Positions 10,280-22,480 are shown, numbered from the stretch's first letter. The stretch is 64,000 nucleotides of DNA from Ornithodoros turicata (GCF_037126465.1 NC_088210.1:24639511-24703510); one strand, 5' to 3'. Numbers and translations: made by a program. Notes: a model not told the origin generated them from the letters alone.

Positions 10280-10345
10280 TGCACACCGGGCAGGTGCTAA
10301 AGTCCTGAAGGTGGTGGGTTCGAAACATACCACCCGCCGTGCTGC
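10280..10345 (+). mobile_element. Possible tRNA-like SINE segment
   Basis: GGTGGTGGGTTCGAAACATAC resembles a pol III B box in context, preceded by GGTGCTAAAGTCCTGAAGG. No clean A box is seen and no second copy is in the window, so this is weak. Confidence 0.3.
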
Positions 10346-10459
10346 CTGAGAAATTTTCCTGGGATTCCCGGCAGACATTTCGTGCGGACGTCGACACGGT
10401 TCCGCGCAAAGCGACATTTTGCTACACCGTGCTCACGCATCGCTAGCCATTAGCTGCTT

Positions 10460-12060
10460 TGCTCCAGCTATACATTCAAAGCTATAAGTCCAATACCGAA
10501 GTTATCGCATTTGCATTGAACACACACGTTGCGGCTACGTATAGGTGTACTGCGGCAAAAACATTAACATCCACTCGGATCTTGGGGCAACACCGGAAGC
10601 CCAGCGTTTTGAGCGAACCCCCCCCCCCCCCTGTGTTATATATTGACCCATCCAGAAAGGACCCCCCGCAAAATGTATTCCTTAATGGATCTCCGCGCAA
10701 TACATTGATCATGCGCTTTGGTACGCCCACCGAAAGGTCGGCATAAAGATCATCCCTGCACAGTATCGACAGTGCGTGCAGGGAATACAGCGACGCATGC
10801 CCATGAAGCGGGTGGCCTTTGGGGTACGGCCTGGATGACAATAAGAATGGCATATCTGCACATCAGTACGGCGGCTCGACATGGCTCTCGGCAATGAAGA
10901 GCGCGCTTCGATCTGTTGTCGTTGAAACACGATCGTTTCGGGTCTAACCAACGTTATCTCTCGTACCTGAGACAGCTTGATGTCGATGTTGGCGGAAAAA
11001 AAAAATAATAGGGAGAGGTTGAATTCGTCACCTGAGACAGGTTGCAAATAGGGAGTGCGAGAGATACAACGTAATGAATGGTCGAGGGTTTGTTCGATGT
11101 TGTATAAGGGAAACACGAAGGCACAGGTATTAGACAATGCAATAAAGTAAAATATATACTACACAAATACTACACCGGAGGTTCCCGATCTGAGACTCCT
11201 GCTTCGATATGCAATTGATACAGAGACACCGAAGGCCCCCCCTCGCGAAACAATACGAAGGAAAACTTCGAGGGTATTGGGAAAATACCTCTCACGGTAC
11301 CGTGCTTCTAGCAGTGACAAACACTCAAGAGATAAACGACAATTCGACCAATGCCTGAAAACCGCAGAAGTATTTGAAAGATTACTGCTGACTTCCTTCA
11401 CGTTGTGGTCGAGGAATGCACCTATGTCCCTATCGATTAAACTACACTTCCCGCGCAAATACCGCGATAAAATACGCAACTTATACGTCACCTCGACGGC
11501 AAATCAAAATAAACGAACGAAACGACAGTTTAAAAAAAGAAATGTACTACCCATTTGGCTGAAGAGAACGCCCATATTACTTCCCCTTTCCTCTGCCTCC
11601 CGCTATTCATTTAAGGGTGGCGCCTCCTCAGATGTGCATTCTTTTTTCAACATAACACTCATTTTCAGCACTACTAAACAGGTTTCGTCTACACTGCGTG
11701 GACAAAAGGAAGTGAGGTAGCGCCACCTGATGTGTGCCAGCAGCCGCAAATCGATAGCCCTGGTGAGGCTCCCTTCCTTAGCGTTTCGTTGTCGATGTCT
11801 AGGCCTTGGAGCAAATGTGGTATATGGGCTCTCTTGGCCTTGATATGCACTTTCCTTCACCTCTCTCCCGCTCACTTATTCGACATCAAGAACTCCGTAC
11901 TCCGTAGGCTAGCTCTCCCGCGTTCCGCCCGATGTCCTTTCATTTATTTATTTCTCCTACTTTTTGTTTCTTTCTATATTATTTCATTCTACGTGCGCCT
12001 CACTGCACATGACCTGATGTCCCTTGTACAAAGTATAGAGTTCTCACTTTCAAAATTAGC
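10460..12060. other. No gene seen; unique DNA
   Basis: There are several overlapping short frames and a C run near 10618-10632. No domain is recognised in any frame. The sequence 11880-12050 is pyrimidine-rich. Confidence 0.5.
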
Positions 12061-12073
12061 AACCTACCATATT

Positions 12074-12152
12074 CCTATCCTATCCTTTCCTATCCTACCC
12101 TATCCTAACCTAACCTAACCTAACCTAACCCAACCCAACCCAACCCAACCCA
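12074..12152. repeat. Interstitial telomere-like pentamer array
   Basis: Degenerate CCTAT units (12074-12103) pass into five perfect CCTAA units (12104-12128) and then about four CCCAA units (to 12152). CCTAA is the complement of TTAGG, the usual arthropod telomere repeat. The gradient from one pentamer to the next suggests stepwise spread of point variants. Confidence 0.85.
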
Positions 12153-12159
12153 GCCTACC

Positions 12160-13660
12160 AAAACCTAGTAAATCTACCTGAGTAGACGAGCAAGACGTCT
12201 TCATGATCTTTTCTTTTTCTTTCTTTCTTTCTTTTTTTTTTTTTTCAATTTTATCGCTAGCTTTTGTTGGCTCCTCGGCTAACCGCGATGCCGAAAGACT
12301 TACAAATACATAAATTAGCCACACCAAAATACTAACAATGATAACATATTCATAAATATTGAGGTGCTTTCGAAAGACGTGTTACGCTCGGATCTACTTA
12401 CCGACCCATTCTAAATTCTTTTATCATGGGGCAGTAACGGCTATGTAATGTTGTATGGTTTACTGGGGTTTGGTGTTAGAGCACGTAAGCTTCCAATGTA
12501 GTTCCTTGCATGCCCATACATCCAGTCATTTTTTACACGTTTCGTGCCTAAGTGTGTTGTCCTATGGCACACAACTTCGTGGTATTACTTTCACGCCATA
12601 CAGAAGGGTGTTTTGTAAAGCACCCTCCTATGTCGAGTAGTCTACAAAAAAGCACCCCTTCAAAGAGCATATTTTAGAGAAAAACCATTTCAGGGGTGCG
12701 TATTCCGTTTAAAGCACACATTCTTAATACAGAGCTTCACGACGTACATCGGCTAAGCTAGAGTGCGCGTGTTGGCTAAGGGTGTTCTATCCGGTGAAGT
12801 TGTTTTTTTAAAAGTGCAGTTTCAGATGGGTGTTTTGCAAACAAACTTTTCAATAATGTTATTACACTTATCAGTCGCGCCTGCTGAATAAAAAGAAAAG
12901 TTTTCAAAATTTACTGCGTACATACCTGCTATGATTTAAGGAATGATTTAATGATTTAAATAATCTTATTATTTATTTATTATTACGACTTACTTACATA
13001 CCTTTATGATACCTAATATGATGAGCGCTTTGAATATCTGAAAAGCCTCACAGCTGAAAAGACATCACCTGGCACTTTCATAGTTATACGTATACATTTA
13101 TACATACTTTCTTTTTTTCTTTTCTTTTTTTAGACTTTATCGCGGAAAACCCCAATCGCAACATTGCTGCACACCTGCCTTATTACTAAAACCACATTTC
13201 ACTGCCCGCGGCCTCACAACGAAATGGCAACATCATTATATCTTCCGATCTAAATGCCAACTGAGGGAGGCGCCACAGCGGCAGAAATCCCATAGGGAGC
13301 GCAGCACGTCACACACGGCTTCGCAAAAATGGCCGGACGAGATGGCAAAAATTAGAAGCAGGCTTCGAATGCGCGCGGCCACCGCCGCCGCAATTTGGTT
13401 TAGTGCCCGGGCTTCCAACCGCCTATCAGCGGCAGAAGGGACCGAAGAGCAAACAAGAGAGACGCGCAATAGTGTTAATTAACCCGGATCATTAAATCTG
13501 GACTCGCGTGAACTCATAAAGCGTCAAACGCACTGACAGCGCTTCTCCTGATGAATAAACCCCTATGTCGCGAGGAAAGATGTTTAAATATTTGCGATGA
13601 AAAAAAGAAAGAAAACCTGCATCATTCATTACATACATGGAAGGTTCATTGATTACGGTT
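12160..13660. other. No gene seen; mostly AT-rich unique DNA
   Basis: A degenerate MITE end pair lies at about 12722-12818 (ACAGAGCTTCACGACGTACA ... CCGGTGAAGTTG). The rest shows no gene or element; AT-rich tracts lie near 12950 and 13110. Confidence 0.5.
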
Positions 13661-13666
13661 TCCACA

Positions 13667-13707
13667 ATACACAGGCTGTTTCCAGGCTGTACACAGGCTG
13701 TTTCCAG
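13667..13707. repeat. Short tandem duplication, period about 23 bp
   Basis: The phrase ACACAGGCTGTTTCCAGG occurs twice, separated by CTGT and a base or two. Confidence 0.7.
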
Positions 13708-13789
13708 GAACACAGAAAAAGTGAAATAAATATGCTATTCAGGAACATTGATTTTCGCGAGGCCTTGTTTTGAGATCGCGAAGTCCGTA

Positions 13790-14028
13790 CACTCTTAAAA
13801 ATGAACTTCACCGCATAGCATGCTCATAGCCGACCATAATCTCGAATGATATCGTTATTGTTGGAAACGTGAGGCGTACGCCTTTTTTGTGACACTTATG
13901 CTGTTCATAACTGTCCACAAAAAAGGCGTACACCTCCCGTTTTCGACACATCAGGAAAGATAACGACATCATTCGAGATTATGGTTGGCTAGGAGCGTGC
14001 TGTGCGGTGAAGTTCATTTTTAAGAGTG
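13790..14028. mobile_element. MITE family A, 239 bp
   Basis: Both termini are intact (CACTCTTAAAAATGAAC and complement) and flanked by TA at 13788-13789 and 14029-14030. The left arm lacks about 10 bases before GTTGGAAACG that other copies have. Both GGCGTACGCC-type motifs are present, one mutated to GGCGTACACC. Confidence 0.92.
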
Positions 14029-14120
14029 TACTTCGTGGATGGTCTTCATTTTCGCATGACTTATCTATCGATAATATTAGATACTTGCAGAAGTGCTATA
14101 GGCTGCTTGCGAGCTGGTAC

Positions 14121-14277
14121 ATCGCAAAACGAGGAAACTTGAGACAGGGGGCACAAAACAACCTCATTCATCACCATTAGTTTATCTGTTGTTGTTGTAA
14201 CACAGCACGTTCTCCAAACCGTGTTGTGCTGTGTTCCTTTTCGCTCCCTGTCTCAGGTTTCCTCGTTTTATTAGCGA
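14121..14277. repeat. Inverted repeat with internal hairpin and (TTG)n
   Basis: The outer arms GCAAAACGAGGAAACTTGAG and CAGGTTTCCTCGTTTTA pair. An inner hairpin AACACAGCAC / GTGCTGTGTT lies at about 14199-14235. A TGTTGTTGTTGT run lies between, as in LINE tails. Confidence 0.65.
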
Positions 14278-14413
14278 TTTGATTCACCGATTGATTGCTA
14301 GACAATTTTTACAAGCACTGCAGTTAGTAAATGTGCCGCATTATTACATTTATTTGTACCCGTTAGCGTGCGAGACTGTACTGCGACTTTTATGCATTGT
14401 GCATTTGCATTAT

Positions 14414-14571
14414 CTGACGTTGGCAACCATATGCATCCCTTGGAGAAAAGATAAATGGACAGAACACAGAACGAACAGAATAAGACAAGGCCTTGTCTTG
14501 TGCTGTTCGTTCTAGCTCTGTTCTGTTCATTTATCCTTTCCCGAGCTCAGGGATATGGTTACCAACGTCAG
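14414..14571. repeat. Long palindrome with zero spacer
   Basis: The arms of about 78 bp run from CTGACGTTGG to the complementary CCAACGTCAG, meeting at AAGGCCTT (14487-14494). The inner parts read GACAAGG / CCTTGTC and CGAACAG / CTGTTCG. It is imperfect but very long. It belongs to the set of dyads attributed by inference to Penelope-like termini. Confidence 0.8.
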
Positions 14572-14776
14572 TCATGGTCGCTTACATATTAGTTTTATGT
14601 CGGACATTATGTGGTCATGAAGGGTTCCCGTAGCCACTGGTGGGTTCGTGCTATATGGACGCTAACCGGCGTATACGCAACTTTGGGAGTGCAGTGCATG
14701 AGCATGTGATTATGTCATACGAAGGACACGGTAAATCTGGTTACAGTGCACACTGGTCAGCATGTGATACGTAATA

Positions 14777-14940
14777 CAGTGGACCCTCGTTATTATGACC
14801 ATGGTCGTTCTCGAAAATTTGGGTCATAATGCGGAATTGTCATATTAACGGGGGGATTTGCAGAGGTTTCACTGCATTGTTCCCCAAGAGTATGGTCGTA
14901 AAGCGCGTATGTCAGATTATCGAGGGCCATATTAAGGCTC
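14777..14940 (+). mobile_element. Tigger/pogo-like fragment
   Basis: It starts after TA with CAGTGGACCCTCGTTATTAT, the type of terminus seen in Tigger/pogo elements of the Tc1-mariner superfamily. The right part has GATTATCGAGGGCCATATTA. No transposase frame remains. Confidence 0.55.
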
Positions 14941-14948
14941 CAAAAACA

Positions 14949-15055
14949 GAGGTGATGCTTCTGACAGAACTCGCCGTTGTCGGCCTCACGGAGGTGGGCA
15001 ACGTCACGACTAACGCTCTGGCTGTATGTGCGTCCTGGGACGACTTCTAAGGGAA
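14949..15055 (+). mobile_element. R repeat, short retroposon
   Basis: It matches 29325-29430 and 56518-56625: CTCGCCGTTGTCGGCCTCAC, GGGCAACGTCACGACT, then TGTGCGTCCTGGG and GACTTCTAAGGG. The 5' GGTGGTGGTGATG-like part is degenerate here. Confidence 0.7.
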
Positions 15056-15173
15056 CTGACCTTCAAACAGAACTTCACCGCATAGCATGCTTCTGGCCAA
15101 TTATCAGCAGTGAGCGATAAATGAAGTGGAAAATTTCCTCATGAAGCGTCGTTGCTCTATAGTCCAGCGCTAT

Positions 15174-15411
15174 CACTCTTAAAAATAAGACTTCACCACA
15201 TAGCACGCTCAAGGCCAACCCCTGCACAGAATGAAACTATTATCATTACTAATTCGTTGAAAACGGAACGGAATGCGTACGCCTTTTTGTGACAATTCGT
15301 TGCATTGTACACTCGACACAAGAAGGCGTACTCCTCCCGTTTTCGACGAAACAGGGAGGAGAACGATGTCATTTGGGACGATGACTGACTAGGGCAGTGT
15401 AATGCGGTGTA
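15174..15411. mobile_element. MITE family A, diverged
   Basis: The left end is CACTCTTAAAAATAAGACTT. Both arms contain the GTACGCC/GGCGTACTCC core, and the right end is decayed (GCAGTGTAATGCGGTG). A detached left-end fragment (AACAGAACTTCACCGCATAG) lies at 15066-15110. Confidence 0.78.
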
Positions 15412-16040
15412 AGGCTTGCAAGCCATGCAGAGGCTGCACGATGTTCCACTGTATCGGTGCAACTCGCTTATTTGAGTAATTTTGCAGCAGCCTCCACTTG
15501 TTTTGGTTACACCGCGTGGTATTCGGATAAAACGCTGAATCCTCTCCATTCAATAAGCGCGCCACACAAACGGGGAAGGGGGGGGGGGGGCGAGAGTGGG
15601 CTTTGTCTAGCGGAAGTCTTTTATATGCAAACGAGGGTAACGGGCTATGTTGGGAAATTTTATGTCGCCCCACAGAAGGTCGCAGATGAACGAGACCAAA
15701 AACGCTGTTATAGTGACACACAGCGGATCATAGAGCATGTAGCGAGAGGATGAGAAGCGAAAACACTCGAAACAGGCACAAGAGTGAAAGGGTCCGTGGA
15801 ACAGAAAAAAGAACAAAACGAGATAAACATAAGACACGCGTACAAAGTGTCGGAATATTTTACACTTTACGCTACGGTGTCTGCCGTAAACTTTTGTAGT
15901 AAATGCAACAACAACAACAACAAATATATGACGACGACGCCATTGATGTGTGTCACCGCTTAAGGGGCGGCACTCCAGTAACTGCAGCTGTACGCAGGAC
16001 GTTTCACCTAATGCATCACAAAATACTATGTATTACCAAA
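15412..16040. other. No gene seen
   Basis: Unique sequence with a G run near 15580 and a CAACAACAACAA run at 15905-15932. The run could be a minus-strand LINE tail, but the flanks do not match. Confidence 0.45.
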
Positions 16041-16049
16041 TATCTGCTT

Positions 16050-16265
16050 TTTTGCAACTCGTGAGGTTAACGATATTTCTCTCCGGTGAATCTTCGCCAA
16101 GGCTTCAGAACACTTTGATCAATTTTCAGTCGCGATAAATTGAATTAGCTGAATTGAACTCCGAAATTTACCAAGTCAAGGTAAGCTTCTTGTTCCGTTC
16201 TTTTACAGAAAGCGCATGCCGGCTTTACCCCGTTCTATTCCAGAATACATTTCCTAGTACAACGG
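16050..16265 (+). mobile_element. T-family element fragment
   Basis: GAATTGAACTCCGAAATTTA and the later GCATGCCGGCTTTACCCC match parts of the element at 29577-30060 (CAACTGAACTCCGAAAGTTG; GCATATGCCGGATTTATCC). The terminus TACAGGGTGT is not seen here. Confidence 0.5.
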
Positions 16266-16276
16266 TAGCAAATGGA

Positions 16277-16400
16277 ATATATATATATATATATATATAT
16301 TGTAAATATTATAAATAATATGATATATTATATCATATATCATGTGAAATAATATATTATATTAATATAAATATATATAAAAAATAATAATAATAATAAT
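16277..16400. repeat. AT-rich microsatellite region
   Basis: An (AT)n run at 16279-16300 is followed by ATATTATATCATATATCAT and an (AATAAT)n stretch. Low complexity only. Confidence 0.9.
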
Positions 16401-17335
16401 ATGAAATTGTGAAGGAAAGAAATATTCTAAAACCGTCCCCCATCTCGAGAAGCGCAAATTCAATTGTTGGCCGCCCCAATCCTGCACATGCAACCTCCAC
16501 ATTTCTAGTCATATACCGAGCAGTAACGATACTGTTCCATCTGGAATGAACCTGTACATTTCGTTTGGTGAAAAGGAGGCAAAAAATTGAGGTGATCTTG
16601 GCACATGCGCTTAAAGACAACTGTAAGCTCCATATATCAGGTAATACACTGCCTTTCCAGCATACGACATGCACGTGCACTCAGAATACAGGAAAAACAG
16701 TTGCGAACAATGTCCTTCGAGAAACTATTAGACGAGGGACACCGTTTACCTGACGGCTCAACCAATGACTTCATATTATTTTCCTGCATCCAACAACATG
16801 CGTGACAGTCATCCTTGTTTACCGTCCTTTTTTTTTCTTCTTTCCTTCCCCCCATTTCGTGTAGAAATGACACGCCGACATTTATTTGCGTCGACAAGAA
16901 AATTGCGCCTGTATGATATTCCGTCTTTCGGCGACATCGTCTTACATTTTTACGAGTGTACAAATATAGTAAAACATTATTCTGGCACGTCTCGGATCTC
17001 TCTAAATGTGCCTCCTTTCGAGGCATGGAAAACTGACCTGGCATAAGGTGTCGTACTAGAAGGGCTTTTCAGAAAAGCCCTCTAGAGATTAGCCCTCTCG
17101 CCACATCGGTGATGTAGGTGCTCGTGAACCTACTTTCAAGAGGGTTTATCATTTATCACATTTACATCTCCTGATTCTTGTTAACTTAAGAGATGGCACA
17201 CACTTCGCATGAGATACGCGGGTAGAGTGCTACGGCTCAACCTCACTTCCGAATGCTCCCGATACCACGTTACAATGTTGCTTCTCATTCATTGGATCGT
17301 CTCAAGATAAGTGAGACTGATCCTCCACTTCAGGT
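16401..17335. other. No gene seen
   Basis: Unique sequence with short overlapping frames and no recognisable domain. A small inverted repeat AGGGCTTTTCAGAAAAGCCCT lies near 17058-17078, which resembles a hairpin but has no associated gene. Confidence 0.5.
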
Positions 17336-17339
17336 AGCA

Positions 17340-17611
17340 CACTCTAAGAAAAAAGGGTGTGAAAAGGTGGTATACCACCTATAGGTCAACATAGCGTCTG
17401 ATAAAGGGTGTAAAAGGGTGGTAAAAGCAATTATCATATATCCAAATTGCTACGAAAAGGCGTACGCCCCCCTCACTCACCGAATCAGAAGCGGTAACCC
17501 TATATGATTCGTAGGTGGCATGTAGAACTTTGCAACCTGTTAGGCACAACATATGCGAGAACTATTACCTCTTAAAAGGTGTAACTGCTCCACTCTTTTT
17601 TTCTAAGAGTG
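17340..17611. mobile_element. MITE family C, 272 bp
   Basis: The ends are CACTCTAAGAAAAAAGGGTG and TTTTTTTCTAAGAGTG. The interior includes AGGTCAACATAGCGTCTG, AAAGGCGTACGCCCCCC and ATTACCTCTTAAAAGGTG. It retains the empty TA site (GTCAACATAGCGTC) that is occupied by a family A copy at 42622-42870. Confidence 0.9.
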
Positions 17612-18330
17612 TAGAAGGCAGAATTATCGCTGCTGTTCGTCGCTATGTTTGCACTTTACCTGTATATTGTCGTGTACGCGCTGTTGCCACTTAGGAATGT
17701 ATTATTTATTTATTTATAAATGTTAAAACTGTAAAAAAAAAAAACTCTAAATGTACTCAATACAAAGGAATAGCAGATTGCCTGTTTCTACAAAAATATG
17801 CCTACATATACATCCGCTTGTTACATTAGAACCGAATAAATTTTCTCAGAACAGCCGCCAGGAGAATCAATGGGAAGCTCCGTTGCGGTTTACAGTCTCT
17901 CTCTCTCCCTTATAATTTACCAGTTCTTTTAAATAGATTTATTAACAATGACACTGAAATTGGTCATATTCATACTAATGGGTTGCAAACAGCTCTTCCG
18001 TCTTAAAGCATCTCAATTTTCATAGTATACGGACTGTGTACCGTCATCTTGTGCTCGTCAAATGTTAAAGGAGTCTCGGTGCTCTACAATTTGCTCACAG
18101 ATTTTTGTGCCAGCTCCCCTTAAAAATACTTCGATGAACTAAATAATTTCATTGATTGATTGAATGCTAGTATAGTGCATTTCCTTAAATTTTCAGGAAG
18201 GCGAAGTCGTCAAAGAGGGAGCATTTCACGGTTGAGCTCGAAGACCAATGAGAAGAGTTAATGCCATCACCACCAAAGTTGTACTTTCTTATTTGTTTGA
18301 ACTCACGTACGGCTCTTCACAGCTCCTACG
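17612..18330. other. No gene seen
   Basis: AT-rich unique sequence with a poly-A tract near 17731 and a CTCTCTCTC run near 17898. Confidence 0.5.
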
Positions 18331-18334
18331 CTGT

Positions 18335-18500
18335 GAGAAAAAGAAAAAGAAAGGAGTGCACTGGGGAGATATTGCAGCTACTATAGTCCCACAGATTGCA
18401 ATTACTCCCCATTTTAGTTCCATCACCGTGAAATTCACAACCCCAACACTGCAAACTCCGGGACAATCCGAAACTATTATAATCGCTGTGTAAATAAGTT
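18335..18500. mobile_element. MITE family D, degenerate
   Basis: GAGAAAAAGAAAAAGAAAGGAG, then CTGGGGAGATATTGCAG and the inverse CAATTACTCCCCATTTTAG, match the ends of the D element at 47762-48217. The termini are decayed. Confidence 0.45.
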
Positions 18501-19715
18501 CGATACATTCTTCAGAAATAATAAATAAAGTTGGCTTGGCAGTCGAGGACTCCTTAGTTGCAGAAAGAGCTGGAAAGCTCAAAACGAAACCGAAACTCCT
18601 GAAGGTTCCCTACCCTACCTCCTGTACCGTGCGTGACGTACCGGTAGTCTCGTGCGGGCCACGGCTGTTTTCCGGGCACGCGCTTTGTAACTTCTTTGTG
18701 TCACATGGATGACCAGTCACCTGCTTCAATCAATTTCGTTCCGAAATATTCGCCAGCGGTAAGAGCAACGCTATACAGAGAGCCGTACACGAGGAATACC
18801 GGTGGGGTGAAGCCCAGTGTTGCTGGACTGCTTTTCCGTGGAGGAGCGCATAATCACTCGAAGGAAAATATTCGTTTCCTAATTATCTGTGCCACTTGGG
18901 GATGAGAAATTGCATTCAGTGAAATATCATACGATACGGAATAATGCCGCACTGCCTCAACACGTTTTTGGTGCGCGGGGTCTCCCTTTAAACAAGGGAC
19001 TAATGATTGTAACAACGCGTCTAGACTCAAAAGACTAAAATTACTCATTTTTTTCTCCATTTTCTTCTTTTTAGGGTGTAGTTCTAATTGCGACATTAGC
19101 AACCTGCATTTACCCGTTCTTCTTCTTGAAGGCGCGTGGCGTATACATTTCCAACTCCCTATATACGCTTTACATTTTCGACGCAGTTTTCGAGAGAGAG
19201 AGAGAGAGAGAAAAAACAAAAAAAAACAAACAAAAATAAAATAGACGAGGCCAGAATGTCATTTCAAGGCGCTCCGGGTAAAGCTCCTGCTGGATCCTCT
19301 GGGAGCCTAAAAACATTTTATGCCGCCTAAATTCGCTGATCGTATAGCTGCGCTCGTAAATGGATGTAGCAGCGTACTAAGTGGATAAATAATGCTCCCA
19401 GGCTGTTGAATAAGAATTGCGTCCAGCGGAGAATTGCCTTTTAGAGTGGCAAGAGGGGGGCACGGCCACAAATCCTCTTCTGCTTATGTTCAATTCTTCT
19501 CTCTCCACGCGCATAAGGTTTTCAGTATGCGCGTATACGTATCTCATCTGACAACTGGGACTGTAGGGATATTTTATGGGAAATCCCGTAGCGTTCAGAC
19601 AACGCAGCCTAACCTATACGACACGGAATCGCTTAGCGCGCAATAGTTGTTCTAGTATTGAATGGCAGCTACGCATTTACTGGCTGCTGTTTAGTCGCTG
19701 CTGTCCTGCGACCAG

Positions 19716-19872
19716 TCTAACACTATGCACTCCCCGACCGAAATCACGCGCCCTCTACGCATCTCATCCTCCATCCGTCTTTCTTTATTTGTTTTTTGCT
19801 ATAGTCGTGACGACGCCCACTTCGGTGTGGCCAACAACGGCGAGCCGATTACCCCCCCCCCCCCCCCCCCCG
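19716..19872 (+). mobile_element. LINE 3' UTR fragment
   Basis: It matches the 3' UTR of the LINE at 33820-33965: ACACTATGCACTCCCCG, CGCCCTCTACGCATCTC, TTTTTTGCTATAGTCGTGAC, GCCAACAACGGCGAGCCGAT, then a C run. It begins just where the LINE coding sequence ends, so it is a heavily 5'-truncated insertion lacking the (TTG)n end. Confidence 0.75.
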
Positions 19873-19899
19873 GCCTTTGTGAGAACTTGCGCTGCTGTC

Positions 19900-21500
19900 C
19901 GGGCTAAGTGCTTATTCGACATGCAAGGGGTATGCCAGCCTTCGGGGCAACCTTCCTCCGAAAAACGAAACGAGTACAAGGAAAGATACCCTTCATGAAC
20001 TTGAGTAATGTTGGCGTTGCAGTTCCACAGAGTGAAAATATAATGAAGACGGAGGAGGTTGTAAAAAAATCCCTCGTTACCGAATAATGTTGTATTTTAG
20101 GTGAACTATACCGGCTCATATGTGTCTGGCTCTGCCACGTTTTTCTTTCTTTCTTTCTTTTTTTTTAAGTTTAGATTTATCTGTCAGCATTCGTATTATT
20201 TCACATGAGGCGATTAAGATATACGGTACGATACGGATCATATGAATATGACAGGATAATAAGATGTGTGCTAATTAGTATCTGAGATTTGATCTAATCA
20301 CAAATAACTCTCTCCCACTCTTTTTCTTTCTTTACTAGCAACTTATAGGCAATGGATTCATCTGCGTTCAAGATCATAAATATCGAGATGTACCTATCGC
20401 AGGACAACGTGTCGGAAATCTCAACTAATAAAAATATCAGGCCCGCACATGCTTCAATACGTTTTGTAGAGTTGTAGAGATATATCATAGCAGATCCGTT
20501 TTACAATTCAAGTTAACTACACCTGAACTAAAGGAATCCAAGTCCTCCCGTGTTTCTCCATTTTGCGTCGTGAACATACCAACCAGCTACTTCGCTTTTC
20601 TAATCCTCTGAGAATTTTGTTTGTTGTTGTTGTTGTTGCCATGAACGGGATACCCAGCAAAACCTACCAACGAAGTGGAAAACTAATAGATGAAGAACCG
20701 ATAGGATTTGTTACTGAAATTCTAAACGCCAACACATCTCCATCACGGCAATTACAGAGTTAAGCGTACATTTATGCGTGGTTCCCACTCGAAAATACCA
20801 AGAGAAGTACAAGGTCGCTGGTAGAAATACGCCCGGTATTTGGAGTGGGGGATAATTTGGACATGACACCTTGTCGTCACGCTCTAAGAAACAAAACGAG
20901 CACGTTCAGAATACGGCGCCCTGCGTGTTCAACAGCTTAATAAGAGCAGGCCTATAAAAGGGTCGTCGGGGCAGTATCATTTGCGGGGCTGTCCCCGGGA
21001 ATATTTTTCCCTAAAACTAAGTGCAGGACTGTGCACAACCGATACCAAGCTGTAGGCGATATCATAATGAGATCTAGATAACGCCGAGAAACGATACGAG
21101 CTCTTCGCTGAGGACGTCTGCCTCTGCATGTAGTACTTCCTCGCTACGAACAATACGTCGTCCCCCGCTGCAAAATAAACAACGCAGTTGTAGACAGTGA
21201 CGGTTACGCTTGTTACACATGATTGATGGCTCGGAACAGGGGGAGGACAGAAATGTATTCTATAAACTACGAAACACAGTCAGAAAAAGGGGGTGGGAGG
21301 AAAACGACGTCAACTGTCGGAAATTATATTGTGACGCATATTTTATACACTTTATTTTTTACATCTTTCTGTCTTTTTGTTGTTGTTGTTGTTGTTGTTT
21401 TTTTTTCTAGCCATATACACGTGATAAAGTCTAAAGTCGGCTTTTGCTTTGCAGCTTAGTTATTGTAATCAAACGGAATTCTCTCTCAGATATATAAACT
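19900..21500. other. No gene seen; unique DNA
   Basis: This holds (TTG)n runs near 20622-20640 and 21377-21398 that may be LINE tails, but the upstream LINE signature is missing. No coding domain is recognised. Confidence 0.45.
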
Positions 21501-21580
21501 TCAAAGCCAATGGGGTAGACTATCGCCCCTGGCGGTGAAACTGCCTAATCATAATCACAAAATAAAGTTGTTGTTGCTGT
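21501..21580 (+). mobile_element. LINE 3' tail fragment
   Basis: CAATGGGGTAGACTATCGCC, CTGGCGGTGAAACTGCC and AAAATAAAGTTGTTGTTGC match the other LINE tails in the window. Confidence 0.78.
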
Positions 21581-21607
21581 TCAAAGGCACGTTCATTCCG
21601 CGGTCCC

Positions 21608-21715
21608 GTAGAAACCAACTGTGGTATGTTGTAAAGGTGCAATATCTCAGTGTGATCGAGTGTAGAAACCAACTGTGATATGTTGTAAAGGTGCAATATC
21701 TCAGTGTGATCGAGT
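21608..21715. repeat. 54-bp tandem duplication
   Basis: Two copies (21608-21661 and 21662-21715) differ at one base (GTGGTATG versus GTGATATG). Near identity suggests a recent duplication. Confidence 0.95.
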
Positions 21716-21723
21716 GTGACAGA

Positions 21724-21800
21724 GGAACAACAACAACAACGACTACATGAATGATTATGGGGTGAGGTGATTCACCGCAACAATTGCGGTACCATATCTC
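21724..21800 (-). mobile_element. LINE-like 3' tail, minus strand
   Basis: (CAA)n followed by CGACTACATGAATGATTATG and GGGGTGAGGTGATTCACCGC reads on the minus strand as a CACCTCACCCC...TTCATGTAGTCGTTG tail, similar in plan to the plus-strand LINE tails. Confidence 0.5.
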
Positions 21801-22284
21801 AGTGCCTGTGGGTTAGTACATGAGTGGGATGAGGATGAAAAAGGTGAGACATACACACCTCGGAGGAAAACCTCGAACGTTTACAAGCTATTATGCCTGA
21901 TATGGTGTACATTTACGAATGGCATATATAGATTGTACATATTTTTAGCAGTTTGACGTACTCGTAACGATAGTTTGCGCGTAGAATATTTACGTTGTTA
22001 TAGTGTTAGTGAAAAGCAAAGTGCAATCTGGGCAGTTACTTGTGCAATTATATATAATTATGTTAATAAAATATTCTGAACAGCTATTAGGAGGAGATAC
22101 CACTGTATATCCACGTGCAATTTTTGAAGTGTATACGGTAATCTGTCTTCTGTGTACTTCGTGGCATTGCCGTTCCTTATGGATACGTATGCAGTGATGA
22201 AAGTTTGTCCCTAGACTAGAAGCAGCAATTTTAGCCGATTTGAGAAGTGGATGCAATGCCAACCGTTATCCCTCGCAGGACTAA

Positions 22285-22480
22285 ATTCGTGGTACTAAAG
22301 CACTGTCACACAGTGGGGATTGCATTTCGCTATTTGTCCTTACAGTCCATGCAATGTACATAATCTGTGTGCATCCCTGAAATGCTTCGGTTTTGAATTA
22401 AACTAATATAACGATTTATACAATCTTGTGACATGCATATAGGATACAATTAATCGAGCAAGAACCACTAACTATTTCGA
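22285..22480. mobile_element. Family D internal fragment
   Basis: CACACAGTGGGGATTGCATT, TACATAATCTGTGTGCAT and a following ACAATT...AACTATTTC stretch align with 47850-48060 inside the D element. The termini are not recognised here. Confidence 0.45.

Noticed and set aside
17058..17078. Rho-independent terminator-like hairpin
   Set aside because: No T run or gene upstream, and the genome is eukaryotic.
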